A stretch of DNA of 64,000 bases from Pseudomonas siliginis. GTDB lineage: Bacteria; Pseudomonadota; Gammaproteobacteria; Pseudomonadales; Pseudomonadaceae. The translations under genes and the position numbers were made by a program. The stretch spans positions 186,001 to 250,000 of the forward strand of contig NZ_JAHSTW010000005.1 in the NCBI RefSeq assembly GCF_019145195.1, in the 5' to 3' direction. The notes beneath the pieces are model-generated. The model saw only the letters and a list, made by a program, of their open reading frames with translations. It was not told the DNA's origin and ran no database searches. Shown here piece after piece: positions 28,169-36,314 of this stretch. Position 1 is the stretch's first letter; every line of letters starts with the position of its first letter.

Positions 28169-28588
28169 ATGCCAGCAATCAAAATCTCTGCACTTTTTGA
28201 ACGAATCAATAACTGGCAAAACTTCGCTGCACACTTCTACAACTACAAAATCTGCGATGAATTACCTGCCATTTTCGGACGGGATGAACGACTCGATCTG
28301 AACGACATGCACCATATCCACCTTGCCAGTACACAGGCACTGCAGGCTCGATGGGCAAAAATCAATCGTCAGTATTACCGGACAGCATTGGTAAATGATG
28401 CTGACAATGACTTTTGGCTGATTTATGCCTATGACTCTTTTCGGGATGAGTACTTGCTACTGACGATCACCGGCCCGGATGCCCATAACCGAAGCGAGTG
28501 GGGGTCATTTTTGCGTACCCTGCATTGTGAAATCGTTGAACCCTGGGCACTAGGCAGGATTTTCTTTCCCGATCTGGATGATTTGTGA
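28169..28588 (+). CDS. YafO-like type II toxin (putative mRNA interferase)
   Basis: 139 aa. The central part resembles E. coli YafO (132 aa), a ribosome-dependent mRNA interferase: the LPAIFGRDERLD stretch aligns with YafO LPDIFGRDALYD, followed by the HHIHLA motif and a FWLIYAYD strand. YafO normally pairs with YafN. Here the upstream partner is only 48 aa. The module is flanked by REPIN direct repeats, which suggests it arrived as a unit. Similarity was judged by eye. Confidence 0.7.
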   Translation: MPAIKISALFERINNWQNFAAHFYNYKICDELPAIFGRDERLDLNDMHHIHLASTQALQARWAKINRQYYRTALVNDADNDFWLIYAYDSFRDEYLLLTITGPDAHNRSEWGSFLRTLHCEIVEPWALGRIFFPDLDDL

Positions 28589-28730
28589 TTCAAAGAGCTG
28601 ATCGAGATCAGCAACAAGCGAAAGATCGCTACCTGCGCACCGTCCATACCGATCATCCGTAAGAGCTGTGGCAGGCTGCGATCATCTGAGCCTGCAAAAC
28701 CGGGTAAAAGCTTCCAGTTTTTTTATTAAC

Positions 28731-28862
28731 TGTCTGAAATTGATAGTGCTCGGCAAACCACCCTCGCGAGCAGGGCTCGCTCCCACTTCGGAACGTAGTG
28801 GGATCACAGATTTGTGTCCGACGACAATCCCCTGTGAGAGCGAGCCTGCTCGCGAAGAGGCC
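28731..28862. repeat. REPIN-containing direct repeat, right copy
   Basis: Second copy of the segment at 27724-27854, with REPs at 28761-28787 (inverted) and 28833-28857 (direct). The internal TTTGTGTCCGACGACAATCC is identical in both copies. Confidence 0.82.
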
Positions 28863-28878
28863 ATAAAAACCAACGAAA

Positions 28879-29232
28879 TTATTGAGGCAACTTCAGCTTA
28901 TCCAGCAGTCGATTGACCAACAGTTCATTGAGCATGATCACCTGTTGCAGCGCCAGCAGTGGTTTGCGTTCCGGGCCGCCTATCGAGTTGGCGATGTTAC
29001 CGGCCATGGCATGCGCGTATGAAAGCGACTCGCAGGCCTCGACCAACAGGGTTTCGTCATCCAGCGTGGGGTCCACGACATAGATCGGGCGATATTTTGG
29101 AGAGCTTGGTGGAGCGGCCAGATCTTCGGGTTTGAGGTAGTAATCGAGGGCGCGGTCGGTGGCTTCCTGGATTTTTTGCGGGTCTAGTGCGCGGTCGTGG
29201 GAGGGTGGCGGGTTGGGGGTTACTTTGAACAT
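28879..29232 (-). CDS. DUF6124 family protein (host copy)
   Basis: 117 aa. Typical Pseudomonas DUF6124 pattern: MFKVTPNPP start, ALDYYL segment, DETLLVEACESL helix, then LLALQQVIMLNELLVNRLLD. The function is unknown. It is preceded by a long conserved leader (29233-29575) that is repeated in front of the copy at 61380 in the prophage. The conserved helical part suggests a small soluble oligomer, but this is inference. Confidence 0.85.
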   Translation of the reverse strand: MFKVTPNPPPSHDRALDPQKIQEATDRALDYYLKPEDLAAPPSSPKYRPIYVVDPTLDDETLLVEACESLSYAHAMAGNIANSIGGPERKPLLALQQVIMLNELLVNRLLDKLKLPQ

Positions 29233-29254
29233 AGATGAAGCTCCTACTTAGAAA

Positions 29255-29471
29255 ATAAGGAGTCATCACTCTCGCTACCAAACGAGGGTGGCGACCATAC
29301 GCAGGTTGGTAGACCGGTCTAAGCAGGAAACCCGGCGCTCCCGAAGGAGCCCCACGCATGGCCACCATAAATCGAGTCTCTACAGAGACTGCATATGGCG
29401 TCATGACGCTTAGAGACGGGCTACCAAACCCGATCACTGCTTTTTGTCAGTGACCTAGAAACGATATAGCC
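29255..29471 (-). ncRNA. Structured leader RNA upstream of DUF6124 (C4-antisense-like)
   Basis: On the minus strand this region contains, in order, a GTCACTG/CAGTGA hairpin, CGGGTTTGGTAGCCCG, and a long arm in which GGTGGCCATGCG can pair with CGTATGGTCGCCACC around a GGGGCTCC/GGAGCGCC hairpin, then TACCAAC and TTTGGTAGC boxes. The same elements recur at 61132-61356 while the bases between differ. The arrangement reminds me of the C4 antisense RNA family of P1/P4-type phages. Assignment to that Rfam family is not tested. Confidence 0.5.
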
Positions 29472-29639
29472 AACCTCATAGCGCGTAAGCCGGCGGATTC
29501 TGGCGTAGGCGTAGGCAATGGCGCAAGGAGTTGTAGCCGGGATGGCGTAACGGATCGTGTAGTTTAAACGTGGCTATTTGATGATGTTTAAGTGCAGGGA
29601 TTGCCTCTGACAGGCAGGTGGTTTGATGTCGTCTGGAAG

Positions 29640-29900
29640 GGAGCTTTCGCGAGCAGGCTCGCTCCCACATTTGGATCGGGTACATCAGTGGGGGATTGGT
29701 CGACTTGGAGGCTGCCATCGCTGGCAAGCCAGCTCCCACAGGGATTGAGTCCGGTCGGTAGATAGTGGCCGGTTGTCAGGGCGTCATCGCGAGCAGGCTC
29801 ACTCCTACAGTTGGACTGGGTACAACCACAAGAATCAGGTCGGCTGTCAGGCCGCCTTCGCAAGCAGGCTCGCTCCCACAAAAAGCAGAAAAGCAAAGCA
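29640..29900. repeat. Cluster of REP palindromes
   Basis: At least four elements: GCGAGCAGGCTCGCTCCCAC near 29650, a different CTGGCAAGCCAGCTCCCAC type near 29722, GCGAGCAGGCTCACTCCTAC near 29789 and GCAAGCAGGCTCGCTCCCAC near 29860. There is no convincing gene in the 29576-30370 interval. Confidence 0.8.
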
Positions 29901-30245
29901 GCGCAGCTGCCCGCGGCGAAGCCGCCCCACTCAACAATGAGCGCAAGCTCGAGTGCTTTTGATCTTGATCCACCGGCGACGTCGGAAGGCTGAGCGGAGG
30001 GATTGATCCGGGCGTGGGAGCGCAGCGACCGTTCGACGAAGTCGAACACAACGGAAGGAGGTGCAGCGAAGCAAACCGTAGCCGCTGCGCCCGGATCAGT
30101 CCCGCAGCGAAGGAACCCGAGCCTGCGAGGGCCGAACGTAGGAGCAAGCCTTTTGGGTTACCTTTTTGGCGTTTGAAAAAGGTGACCCGCCGTAAGGGCG
30201 GAACCCTAAGCAGCCGTTACCGCAGCAACGGATATGCCCCCAAAA
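29900..30245. repeat. Pseudomonas intergenic mosaic repeat next to the prophage end
   Basis: Non-coding, palindrome-rich stretch including GCCGCGGGCAGC-like arms, paired GATCCGGGCG / CGCCCGGATC arms, and the AAAGGTGACCCGCCGTAAGGG and GCAACGGATATG motifs I recognise from many fluorescens-group intergenic repeats. The familiar pattern appears to stop soon after GGATATG, close to where the phage sequence begins. Confidence 0.5.
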
Positions 30246-30290
30246 TGTTAACGCCTGACCAAAACCACACCCCATAACCGAGGTAATCCC

Positions 30291-30328
30291 GACATAAGCC
30301 GGGCCACCCTGGCACAAACCGGGACACC
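30291..30328. repeat. Tandem 18-bp repeats at the prophage left end (candidate transposase sites)
   Basis: GACATAAGCCGGGCCACC (30291-30308) and GGCACAAACCGGGACACC (30311-30328), 20 bases apart and about 45-80 bases inside the presumed left end. Mu-type transposases bind several such end repeats. Function inferred from position. Confidence 0.5.
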
Positions 30329-30356
30329 TCCTGCAATTCCCTTGCACCCACTGCAA

Positions 30357-30392
30357 TGAAAAACGCCCCGTCAGTCCTCGACCGACGGGGCG
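30357..30392 (-). terminator. Intrinsic terminator overlapping the end of the Mor-like gene
   Basis: CGCCCCGTC ... GACGGGGCG hairpin followed by TTTTT on the minus strand. The TGA stop of the Mor-like gene lies within it, so it ends the leftward early operon at the phage edge. Confidence 0.88.
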
Positions 30393-30733
30393 AACATATC
30401 CACTTGGCGGCGCGCCACCTCATCCTTCCTGACCGCCTTCACGATCTTGTAGATCCACTGCAGCGACACCGCATACTTCCTCGCCAGATCACTATGATTC
30501 GTCCCAGTGAACTCCTCGAAGATCTGCCGATCGCGCCGGCTCAACTTACCCGCCAGCCCCATCGGGAAATACACATTCTGCCCACCCCAGTGCGCCGCCA
30601 TCCGATCGGCCACTTCCTGAGCCACATGCCGCGCCGCGTCACCCTCCATCGACACCAACTCAACCAACGACGCCGCCACATGCTCAGTCAGATCGACCAA
30701 CAACTCCGGCCCCTTACTGCGCAACTCACCCAT
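30371..30733 (-). CDS. Mor-like middle transcription activator
   Basis: About 120 aa from the ATG at 30733; longer starts up to 30754 are possible. The Mor/C-family pattern is present: an N-terminal helical dimerisation part and a C-terminal helix-turn-helix (SDLARKYAVSLQWIYKIVKAVR). In Mu, Mor activates middle transcription leading to the late activator C. It is the last gene of the leftward early operon, 10 bases from the previous gene's stop with the terminator at its end. Confidence 0.85.
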   Translation of the reverse strand: MGELRSKGPELLVDLTEHVAASLVELVSMEGDAARHVAQEVADRMAAHWGGQNVYFPMGLAGKLSRRDRQIFEEFTGTNHSDLARKYAVSLQWIYKIVKAVRKDEVARRQVDMFAPSVED

Positions 30734-30763
30734 ACCGCACCGCCGCATCCTCAAGGCCGCGCA

Positions 30764-31078
30764 TCACTGCTGCTCCCGGATCGAAGAGAGCCAAACCACA
30801 TCCACCCCGCGCACAGTCACCGAATTACGAGTGAACCGCCCCGCAGACGAGTAGCGAACACCCCTGAACCGATCACCAAACCGCTCCACAAACAAATCCG
30901 CGCTGACCGCCTCAATCTCCACCTGATTATCCAAAAGCAGCTGCTCCCTGACCTCGACCCCAGCGCCGCGCAACTCCCGCACCAGCTCATTGAAAGCCGA
31001 AAGCATGACCGGAAACCCCTCAGCCAAAATACTCAGCGGCTCACGCTTCAAACCACCTGACAGATTCAAAGTCCCCAC
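30764..31078 (-). CDS. Small hypothetical phage protein
   Basis: About 104 aa if started at the GTG at 31078, which overlaps the stop of the ATPase gene (TGATGTG) and has GGGGG upstream. No family recognised; a mixed alpha/beta protein with an SVTVRGVDVVWL C-terminal strand pair. Its tight position between the MuB-type ATPase and Mor suggests an early regulatory or replication accessory role, but nothing in the sequence shows it. Confidence 0.65.
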   Translation of the reverse strand: MGTLNLSGGLKREPLSILAEGFPVMLSAFNELVRELRGAGVEVREQLLLDNQVEIEAVSADLFVERFGDRFRGVRYSSAGRFTRNSVTVRGVDVVWLSSIREQQ

Positions 31079-31079
31079 A

Positions 31080-32261
31080 TCACACCCCCTTGACCACATC
31101 GGCGGACACCTTCGGCACACCCAACTGCACCGCCAGATTCATCGCCGCAATCAACAGATTGCCGATGGCCAAGGGATACAGCAGCGAAACAGACCCATCG
31201 CGCCCACCATGCCGAGTCGGCTGAGACAGCCGCGCCACGATCGCATCCACAGCGCCGTCATCCATCACATCGGCCAGCGCCTTGCCCACCCGTTCAAACC
31301 GAAACGTCAGAAACTCCTTCAACCGCGACCGATCCACCGGCGCCAGCGTCACCCGCTCACAGCGCTGCACCACCTCACGCACATCCGCATTGCGCTCGCT
31401 CAACTTCACCCCCAACTCCGGCTGGCCGATCATGATGATGCTCACCAACTTCGTGAACCCCACCTCCAACTCCAGAATCCGCTTCAAGTGCTTGAGCGTC
31501 GGCACCGGCAAACTGTGCGCCTCCTCAATCACCAGACAATGGCGATACCCGGCCGCATGCGACTCTTTCAGCGCCCGATGCAACTGAGCGAACCGCGCCT
31601 CGGGACTGCTCTTCGGTTTCGCCAGCGGTGCCACCGCCGCCATCATCGACTCGGCGATATGCGTACTCTTCAGTGACTTGCCCTTCGTATCGTTATCCTC
31701 GGACGCCAACACATACGGCTCAATGACCAACACCGCATCATTTTTCTGCGCAAGGCGATTCACCAGATCGCGGCGAAGCGTACTTTTACCGGCCCCCGAT
31801 TCCCCCTCAATCGCCAAAAAGCCACCGTGGCGCGCCGTCTGATACATCGCCTCACGCACATACCGAATATCCGGGCTTACCCACATATCCTCCGCGCTCT
31901 GCAACTCATCGAACGGGTCACGAAACAAACCGAACGCCTTGCGCGTCGCGGGTTGGAGCGTTTGCTTGGGCAACAACATCGAATCGTCCTCCTTGGACAC
32001 AACATTCACACAGGGCTTGGCAACAGGCTTCAGAACAGGCGCATCCGCCTCATCAAACGCGGCAGCAATCGCGGCATCGTTAACACCAGAGGCCGATAAA
32101 AAAGCACGAATCCGGCCACGCAACACCTCACCCTCCAAACGGCGAGGCCACAAATTGTGATTCACCAACTGCGCCACCGCCGCACTGCTCACGCCCAACG
32201 ACTGCGCCAACGCCGCCTGCGGCTGGCCCACACCCTGCAAAATCCCTTTCAACTTCAACAT
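31080..32261 (-). CDS. MuB-like AAA+ ATPase, transposition target protein
   Basis: 393 aa from the ATG at 32261, which overlaps the transposase stop as TGATG. It has an N-terminal helix-turn-helix (AQSLGVSSAAVAQLVNHN), then an AAA+ core with Walker A GESGAGKST and Walker B CLVIEEAH, followed by a sensor-like SIIMIGQPE. MuB/TnsC-type ATPases select target DNA and activate the transposase. Same operon as the transposase. Confidence 0.92.
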   Translation of the reverse strand: MLKLKGILQGVGQPQAALAQSLGVSSAAVAQLVNHNLWPRRLEGEVLRGRIRAFLSASGVNDAAIAAAFDEADAPVLKPVAKPCVNVVSKEDDSMLLPKQTLQPATRKAFGLFRDPFDELQSAEDMWVSPDIRYVREAMYQTARHGGFLAIEGESGAGKSTLRRDLVNRLAQKNDAVLVIEPYVLASEDNDTKGKSLKSTHIAESMMAAVAPLAKPKSSPEARFAQLHRALKESHAAGYRHCLVIEEAHSLPVPTLKHLKRILELEVGFTKLVSIIMIGQPELGVKLSERNADVREVVQRCERVTLAPVDRSRLKEFLTFRFERVGKALADVMDDGAVDAIVARLSQPTRHGGRDGSVSLLYPLAIGNLLIAAMNLAVQLGVPKVSADVVKGV

Positions 32262-34027
32262 CACACACCCCCAACCGAACTGAACGGCCTGCACCTGACC
32301 TCGACAGGCCGTCTCAACTCAGCCTCAACTGCCTCAAGCTCATCCTCCGGCACCCCCTCAGGAAAGCGCTCCAACAACCAGCCGTAAGACTGCGGCGACC
32401 ACAACTGGCCCAACTTCGGCCGAAGCCGTTTCGCCGCCTCGACCACACTCAAAGGCACCACCTCAACCGTCGGCGCATCCACATGCAACGTCGAACCACG
32501 GCGTGGCAGATAAGCCGGCAGCACCGTGTCACTCACATACTTGTGCGGATCGATCCGCCCACCGAACGGCACAGCCTTCGCCTTGCGCGCCGCCTGCGCA
32601 TCCGCCTCGCAACTCGTCTCGGTCGCCAGCTGCTCCAACACCTTGCGCGACACCTGCGCAGGCGTATCCGCGTGGCGCTTGAACTGCTGGCCGATCACCG
32701 CCGACGAATCAGCGAAGCCAAACGCATCCACGCCAATTCGTTCGATCACATGGAAATGCTCACGGCCGTCATCACCCACCAACACCGCAATCGCCGAATC
32801 CTTATCCCGCCAACAATTGCGCGTAATCAGCAGCGTCTCTCCAACCATCACATCCGGCACCGAACTCACATCAAACGACGCGCCACGGAACGACACCCGC
32901 AGCAAATTACTCACCTTGCGACGCTCCGGCGTGCACACCGCCAACTCACGGCACACCTCAACACTCGGCGCCAAGCGCAACTGCTCTGGCGTAATCAGCT
33001 GCCAAACGCCATAGCGACTGCGCCGCGTGCGGGTATGGATCGACGTCGAATTAAAGAACTGCATCCACCGCGACGCCCACGTATTGATTTGCTCCAGCGT
33101 CTTGGCCGGCTGAAACTTCAATGCACTCTCAAACTCGCGCTCCACCAAATTGTGAGCCTGCTCAACCTGGCCCTTGGCGCGGGCATTGCCGACCCGATTG
33201 ATCACCAAATCAATCGAAAGCACCCGGCACAGATTGCGGAAAATGCCGCTCGTCATCGCGGCGCCAGGGTCCGTCATCAGGATCCACGGCACACCGTGGA
33301 AAGGGTCCGTCGCGCCGCGCTTCTGCATGGCATTGATCAACACATTGCACAAATTCTCCGCCGACTCGGCGCCCAACACATACTCCACATACAGCGTCCC
33401 GCTCGTATGATCGGTCACCACATAACGCCACAAACGCTGGCGCTCGATCCGCTTCAAATTCGCCGGCTTGCCGTCGTAAAACTCAGCCTTGTGCATCACC
33501 TGCGCGCCGTCATCAGCCAAATAGAACTGCGTCGAAATCGACGCATCCACCTGCCACACATGATTGGGATGCAAACTCGCCAACGACACCGCTGGTGCGT
33601 CCTGCAACAACTGCGAGGGGTGCAACTTATAAGTGTGCAACGCCCGGCAAATCGAACTGCGGCTCAGCGGTTGAAACACACCCGTCACCTCATCCACGCG
33701 ACCGGCCTTGATCAAGCCATTACTACGCAAGCGTTCGACCGCTCGCATAATCGTCGACAACTGCTTGTTATTGGCCCGGATCGACTCCAACAACAGCGCC
33801 GAAATCAGTCGGGCTTCCTCAATAGGTAAAACGCTGCTACCCGCATCCTCTCGGCGTTTGCGCGGCTTCGTCACACGCACCGACCGCAACTGCCGTTGCA
33901 GCGTCGAAAGCGACACCCCCAACGCAGCCGCGCCGGCCTCATAAATAGCCGTACGCTCGCCATGCACCGCCGCATCCAACCGACGGGCAATTTCCAACAA
34001 CTGCTGCACCTGTACAGGATTCATCAT
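32261..34027 (-). CDS. Mu-type DDE transposase
   Basis: 588 aa. N-terminal helix-turn-helix region, rve integrase core with catalytic D161 (WQVDAS), D253 (MTDPGA) and E289 (GQVEQAH), then a beta-barrel-like C-terminal domain. It carries out replicative transposition of the phage genome together with the overlapping ATPase. All three acidic residues are present, so it is probably active. It follows the 309-aa protein gene, whose stop overlaps its start. Confidence 0.95.
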   Translation of the reverse strand: MMNPVQVQQLLEIARRLDAAVHGERTAIYEAGAAALGVSLSTLQRQLRSVRVTKPRKRREDAGSSVLPIEEARLISALLLESIRANNKQLSTIMRAVERLRSNGLIKAGRVDEVTGVFQPLSRSSICRALHTYKLHPSQLLQDAPAVSLASLHPNHVWQVDASISTQFYLADDGAQVMHKAEFYDGKPANLKRIERQRLWRYVVTDHTSGTLYVEYVLGAESAENLCNVLINAMQKRGATDPFHGVPWILMTDPGAAMTSGIFRNLCRVLSIDLVINRVGNARAKGQVEQAHNLVEREFESALKFQPAKTLEQINTWASRWMQFFNSTSIHTRTRRSRYGVWQLITPEQLRLAPSVEVCRELAVCTPERRKVSNLLRVSFRGASFDVSSVPDVMVGETLLITRNCWRDKDSAIAVLVGDDGREHFHVIERIGVDAFGFADSSAVIGQQFKRHADTPAQVSRKVLEQLATETSCEADAQAARKAKAVPFGGRIDPHKYVSDTVLPAYLPRRGSTLHVDAPTVEVVPLSVVEAAKRLRPKLGQLWSPQSYGWLLERFPEGVPEDELEAVEAELRRPVEVRCRPFSSVGGV

Positions 34028-34957
34028 TCAAGCCTCCGCAGCCGTCAGCCAAGCCGCGTTGCCGTTAGCCGCACTCAGCAAATTGAACTCACTGCGAACC
34101 GTGCCCAGCGTCACTTCCAACTGTCCAACCAATCCCGCCTGAAAAGCCCGATGATCCTCACCGTCAGCCGCCAGCGCCGCCAACTTCGCAAACCCCTCAC
34201 GCAGCGGGCCCAACACAAAGGCCTCCACCTCAAAACCGATTGCCGTCACCTCAGCCCGCAACGCCTTCGCCACCTCATCGGCCGGCATCGCCTGCACCTG
34301 CTGGCGCGAGCGCTCCAGCGCCTGGCGTGCGTCATCCAGCTCCGAAGACTTCTTTGCCATCAACTCGCTTTGCGCTGAATAATCCGCCGTCGTCTCTTCA
34401 AGGCGTCGGCCCAAGGCCGTTTTCTCTTGCGCATGCCGGGCAATAATTTCTTCAGCCAACTCAACAAACGCCTCCTTGTCGCCGGCCTTGGCCACCTCAA
34501 CCAGCGCCGCCTGCTGGTCCTGCGGCAACTGGCGGTACTGACGCAACTCGCGATAACCAATCCCCATGCGCGACATCGACTCAAGCGCCTCCTCACCGAA
34601 GGCCCGCACATTCGCAATATCGCGGTCCACCTGATCCACCGAGCGGCCCAACAACCCGCAAAAGTCCTCCCACGTGCCGCTCAACACCTGCGCACCGTGC
34701 GGACTTTTAGTGCCCGCCAACGCCCGGTACAGCTTGTTTTCCTTCACAAACGCCAACTTCGAAATCCGCACCGTGCGGGAAAACGCCTCCAGCGCACCCG
34801 CCATCTGCGACTGGCCCAACAACTGATTCACCACATCACGCTCAGCGCCGTGCATTGCCTGCAACGACGCCATCGCATTCTGATCCGCCGTCAGCCGCTC
34901 ACCATCCAGCGCCGGCAACTCCAGCGCCTGCGCGCAATTACCCTTGCTCCGTGCCAT
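34028..34957 (-). CDS. Early phage protein of BcepMu/B3-like type (309 aa)
   Basis: 309 aa, strongly helical, with a coiled-coil-like region around residues 170-230 (EKTALGRRLEETTADYSAQS). Position directly before the transposase in the early operon is conserved in BcepMu-like phages; I do not know its function. A ParB-like or transposition-accessory role could be imagined, but no motif proves it. Ribosome site GGAGG 4 bases upstream. Confidence 0.8.
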   Translation of the reverse strand: MARSKGNCAQALELPALDGERLTADQNAMASLQAMHGAERDVVNQLLGQSQMAGALEAFSRTVRISKLAFVKENKLYRALAGTKSPHGAQVLSGTWEDFCGLLGRSVDQVDRDIANVRAFGEEALESMSRMGIGYRELRQYRQLPQDQQAALVEVAKAGDKEAFVELAEEIIARHAQEKTALGRRLEETTADYSAQSELMAKKSSELDDARQALERSRQQVQAMPADEVAKALRAEVTAIGFEVEAFVLGPLREGFAKLAALAADGEDHRAFQAGLVGQLEVTLGTVRSEFNLLSAANGNAAWLTAAEA

Positions 34958-34966
34958 ACAACCTCC

Positions 34967-35257
34967 TTAAATCCTCGATCCAGCGGCAATACGCTGATTG
35001 ATTTCCTGCATCCGTCCTGTCAACCGCGCCATGTGCTCGGCATGCGCCTGCGCGATCTGCAACACACCCACCGAATGAGCAAAACGGCCGTTATCCAGCT
35101 TCAGCGCCAACCCTTCCTCAATCAGCGTCTGCATCGCCCGCGTAATATTGCTCGGACTGTCCTGGGTTAAAGCCGCCAACTCCGAGTTACTCAGCCCGGT
35201 CACCGTGTGGCCCTTCAGTGCCTTCAACACGCGCAACACCCGAACCGACGCCGACAT
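34967..35257 (-). CDS. Winged-helix regulator, IclR/MarR-like HTH (phage early)
   Basis: 96 aa from the ATG at 35257; an in-frame GTG at 35281 is an alternative, and neither has a strong ribosome site. A winged-helix DNA-binding domain is visible (GLSNSELAALTQDSPSNITRAMQTLIEEG), followed by a short helical tail. Probably a regulator of the early operon. Confidence 0.8.
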   Translation of the reverse strand: MSASVRVLRVLKALKGHTVTGLSNSELAALTQDSPSNITRAMQTLIEEGLALKLDNGRFAHSVGVLQIAQAHAEHMARLTGRMQEINQRIAAGSRI

Positions 35258-35265
35258 CGGCCGGC

Positions 35266-35508
35266 TCACGATCGCACCCACGAACCCGCGCCGATCTGCA
35301 CCGACACAAATCGCACAACAAAAAAGGATAAATTGGCGCCGCTTAAAACAAGGCCTCGCAGCGTCCGCCCATTGAGCCTGCGAGCGGGTGGGCGCAAAAA
35401 AGTGGCAAATAGTGTGATTTTTGTAGGAAAGTTCTTTTTTTCGTCCGCACGCAGTCTCAACAAATGTTTAAAAGCGGTAGATTCCACACAACCGAAATGC
35501 GCAGTCAT
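35266..35508 (-). CDS. Possible small early phage ORF (80 aa)
   Basis: Begins at the ATG at 35508 with GAGG 9 bases upstream (GAGGTGCTGGATG), between the Ner-like gene and the winged-helix gene. Protein starts MTAHFGCVESTAF. No domain recognised. It fills the only gap in an otherwise tight operon, which is the main support. Confidence 0.42.
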   Translation of the reverse strand: MTAHFGCVESTAFKHLLRLRADEKKNFPTKITLFATFLRPPARRLNGRTLRGLVLSGANLSFFVVRFVSVQIGAGSWVRS

Positions 35509-35516
35509 CCAGCACC

Positions 35517-35753
35517 TCACGCCACGAAACGCGAGGACTCAAGAGCCGCCGCCGGGTCGACACAAATCTCACCGGCCTTAAGGCCCAACTTGATAGCAAT
35601 CTCATGCGCCTGACCGCGCACACACTTCTTGCGCCCACCCAACACCTCGAACACAAGGTTGGGCGAAAAGCGATTCGCGATCGCCCACTGAGTAATCGAA
35701 ATACCCTTAGCCTTAAGCTCAGCTCTGGCCTCATCAGCAGTACGTAGCGTCAT
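35517..35753 (-). CDS. Ner/Cro-like HTH regulator
   Basis: 78 aa from the ATG at 35753, with GGAGG 6 bases upstream. Helix-turn-helix in the pattern ISITQWAIANRFSPNLVFEVLGG. It is the first leftward early gene, divergent from the repressor, which matches Ner in Mu: a negative regulator of early and repressor transcription. Confidence 0.82.
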   Translation of the reverse strand: MTLRTADEARAELKAKGISITQWAIANRFSPNLVFEVLGGRKKCVRGQAHEIAIKLGLKAGEICVDPAAALESSRFVA

Positions 35754-35832
35754 AAAATCCCTCCGGGGTAACGGCACCCGCCTTGGTGCCGACTAAGTAG
35801 CCGTTCGTCGTTGGACGGTGTGGTTTAATGAT

Positions 35833-35882
35833 GGAACCGAACGGTTTCCAAGTAAAAGGATTTAGGTAACCGAATGGTTTCC
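35833..35882. promoter_or_regulatory. Paired operator sites in the divergent control region
   Basis: Two similar inverted-repeat sites: GGAACCGAACGGTTTCC (35833-35849) and GGTAACCGAATGGTTTCC (35865-35882). The second contains the ATG of the repressor gene. A weaker CCGTTCGT...GGACGG lies just to the left. These are probable binding sites of the repressor or the Ner-like protein. Confidence 0.7.
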
Positions 35883-36296
35883 TTTTGTGAGCGGCTACGC
35901 GCCGAGCGGACACGACTAGGCCTCAACCAGACCGACTTCGCAGCCCTGGCCGGCGTCACCAAAAAAACCCAAATGCTCTACGAAGCAGGCGAACGCGTGC
36001 CCGACACCAACTACATGGCCGCCATCGGCCAAGCCGGCGCCGACCTGTACTTCATCATCACCGGGCAAAAAATCCTCGTGCCCAACCCCGCGGCAACGGC
36101 CTGGGCGCCCATCGACGGGGAAAAACTGGGGCGCATCATCGAAATGCTCGAAGCCGCCGCCAAACAGGCCGGCCGGCGCTGGCCCGCCAAAAAGCTGGCC
36201 GAAGTGGCCGCCGAGATCTACAACGCCCTCGGCCAAGAACAACAATTCGACCAACCGCGCGTCGAACGCATCCTCAAGTTGGTCATCAATCGCTGA
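35874..36296 (+). CDS. XRE-family phage repressor
   Basis: 140 aa. N-terminal XRE helix-turn-helix (LGLNQTDFAALAGVTKKTQMLYE) and a C-terminal helical part that probably mediates oligomerisation. Short for a repressor, and no peptidase domain. It is divergent from the Ner-like gene. Its start codon sits inside an operator-like palindrome, suggesting tight autoregulation. Confidence 0.85.
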   Translation: MVSFCERLRAERTRLGLNQTDFAALAGVTKKTQMLYEAGERVPDTNYMAAIGQAGADLYFIITGQKILVPNPAATAWAPIDGEKLGRIIEMLEAAAKQAGRRWPAKKLAEVAAEIYNALGQEQQFDQPRVERILKLVINR

Positions 36297-36314
36297 AATA
36301 GAAAAAGGAACGCT

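Noticed and set aside
29640..29900. REP cluster as a CRISPR array
   Set aside because: Elements are inverted in both directions, spacing is irregular and there are no unique spacers of equal length; no cas genes.
32483..33829. Plus-strand 448-aa frame opposite the transposase
   Set aside because: Arg/His-rich shadow of the transposase gene, which has the complete DDE triad on the minus strand.
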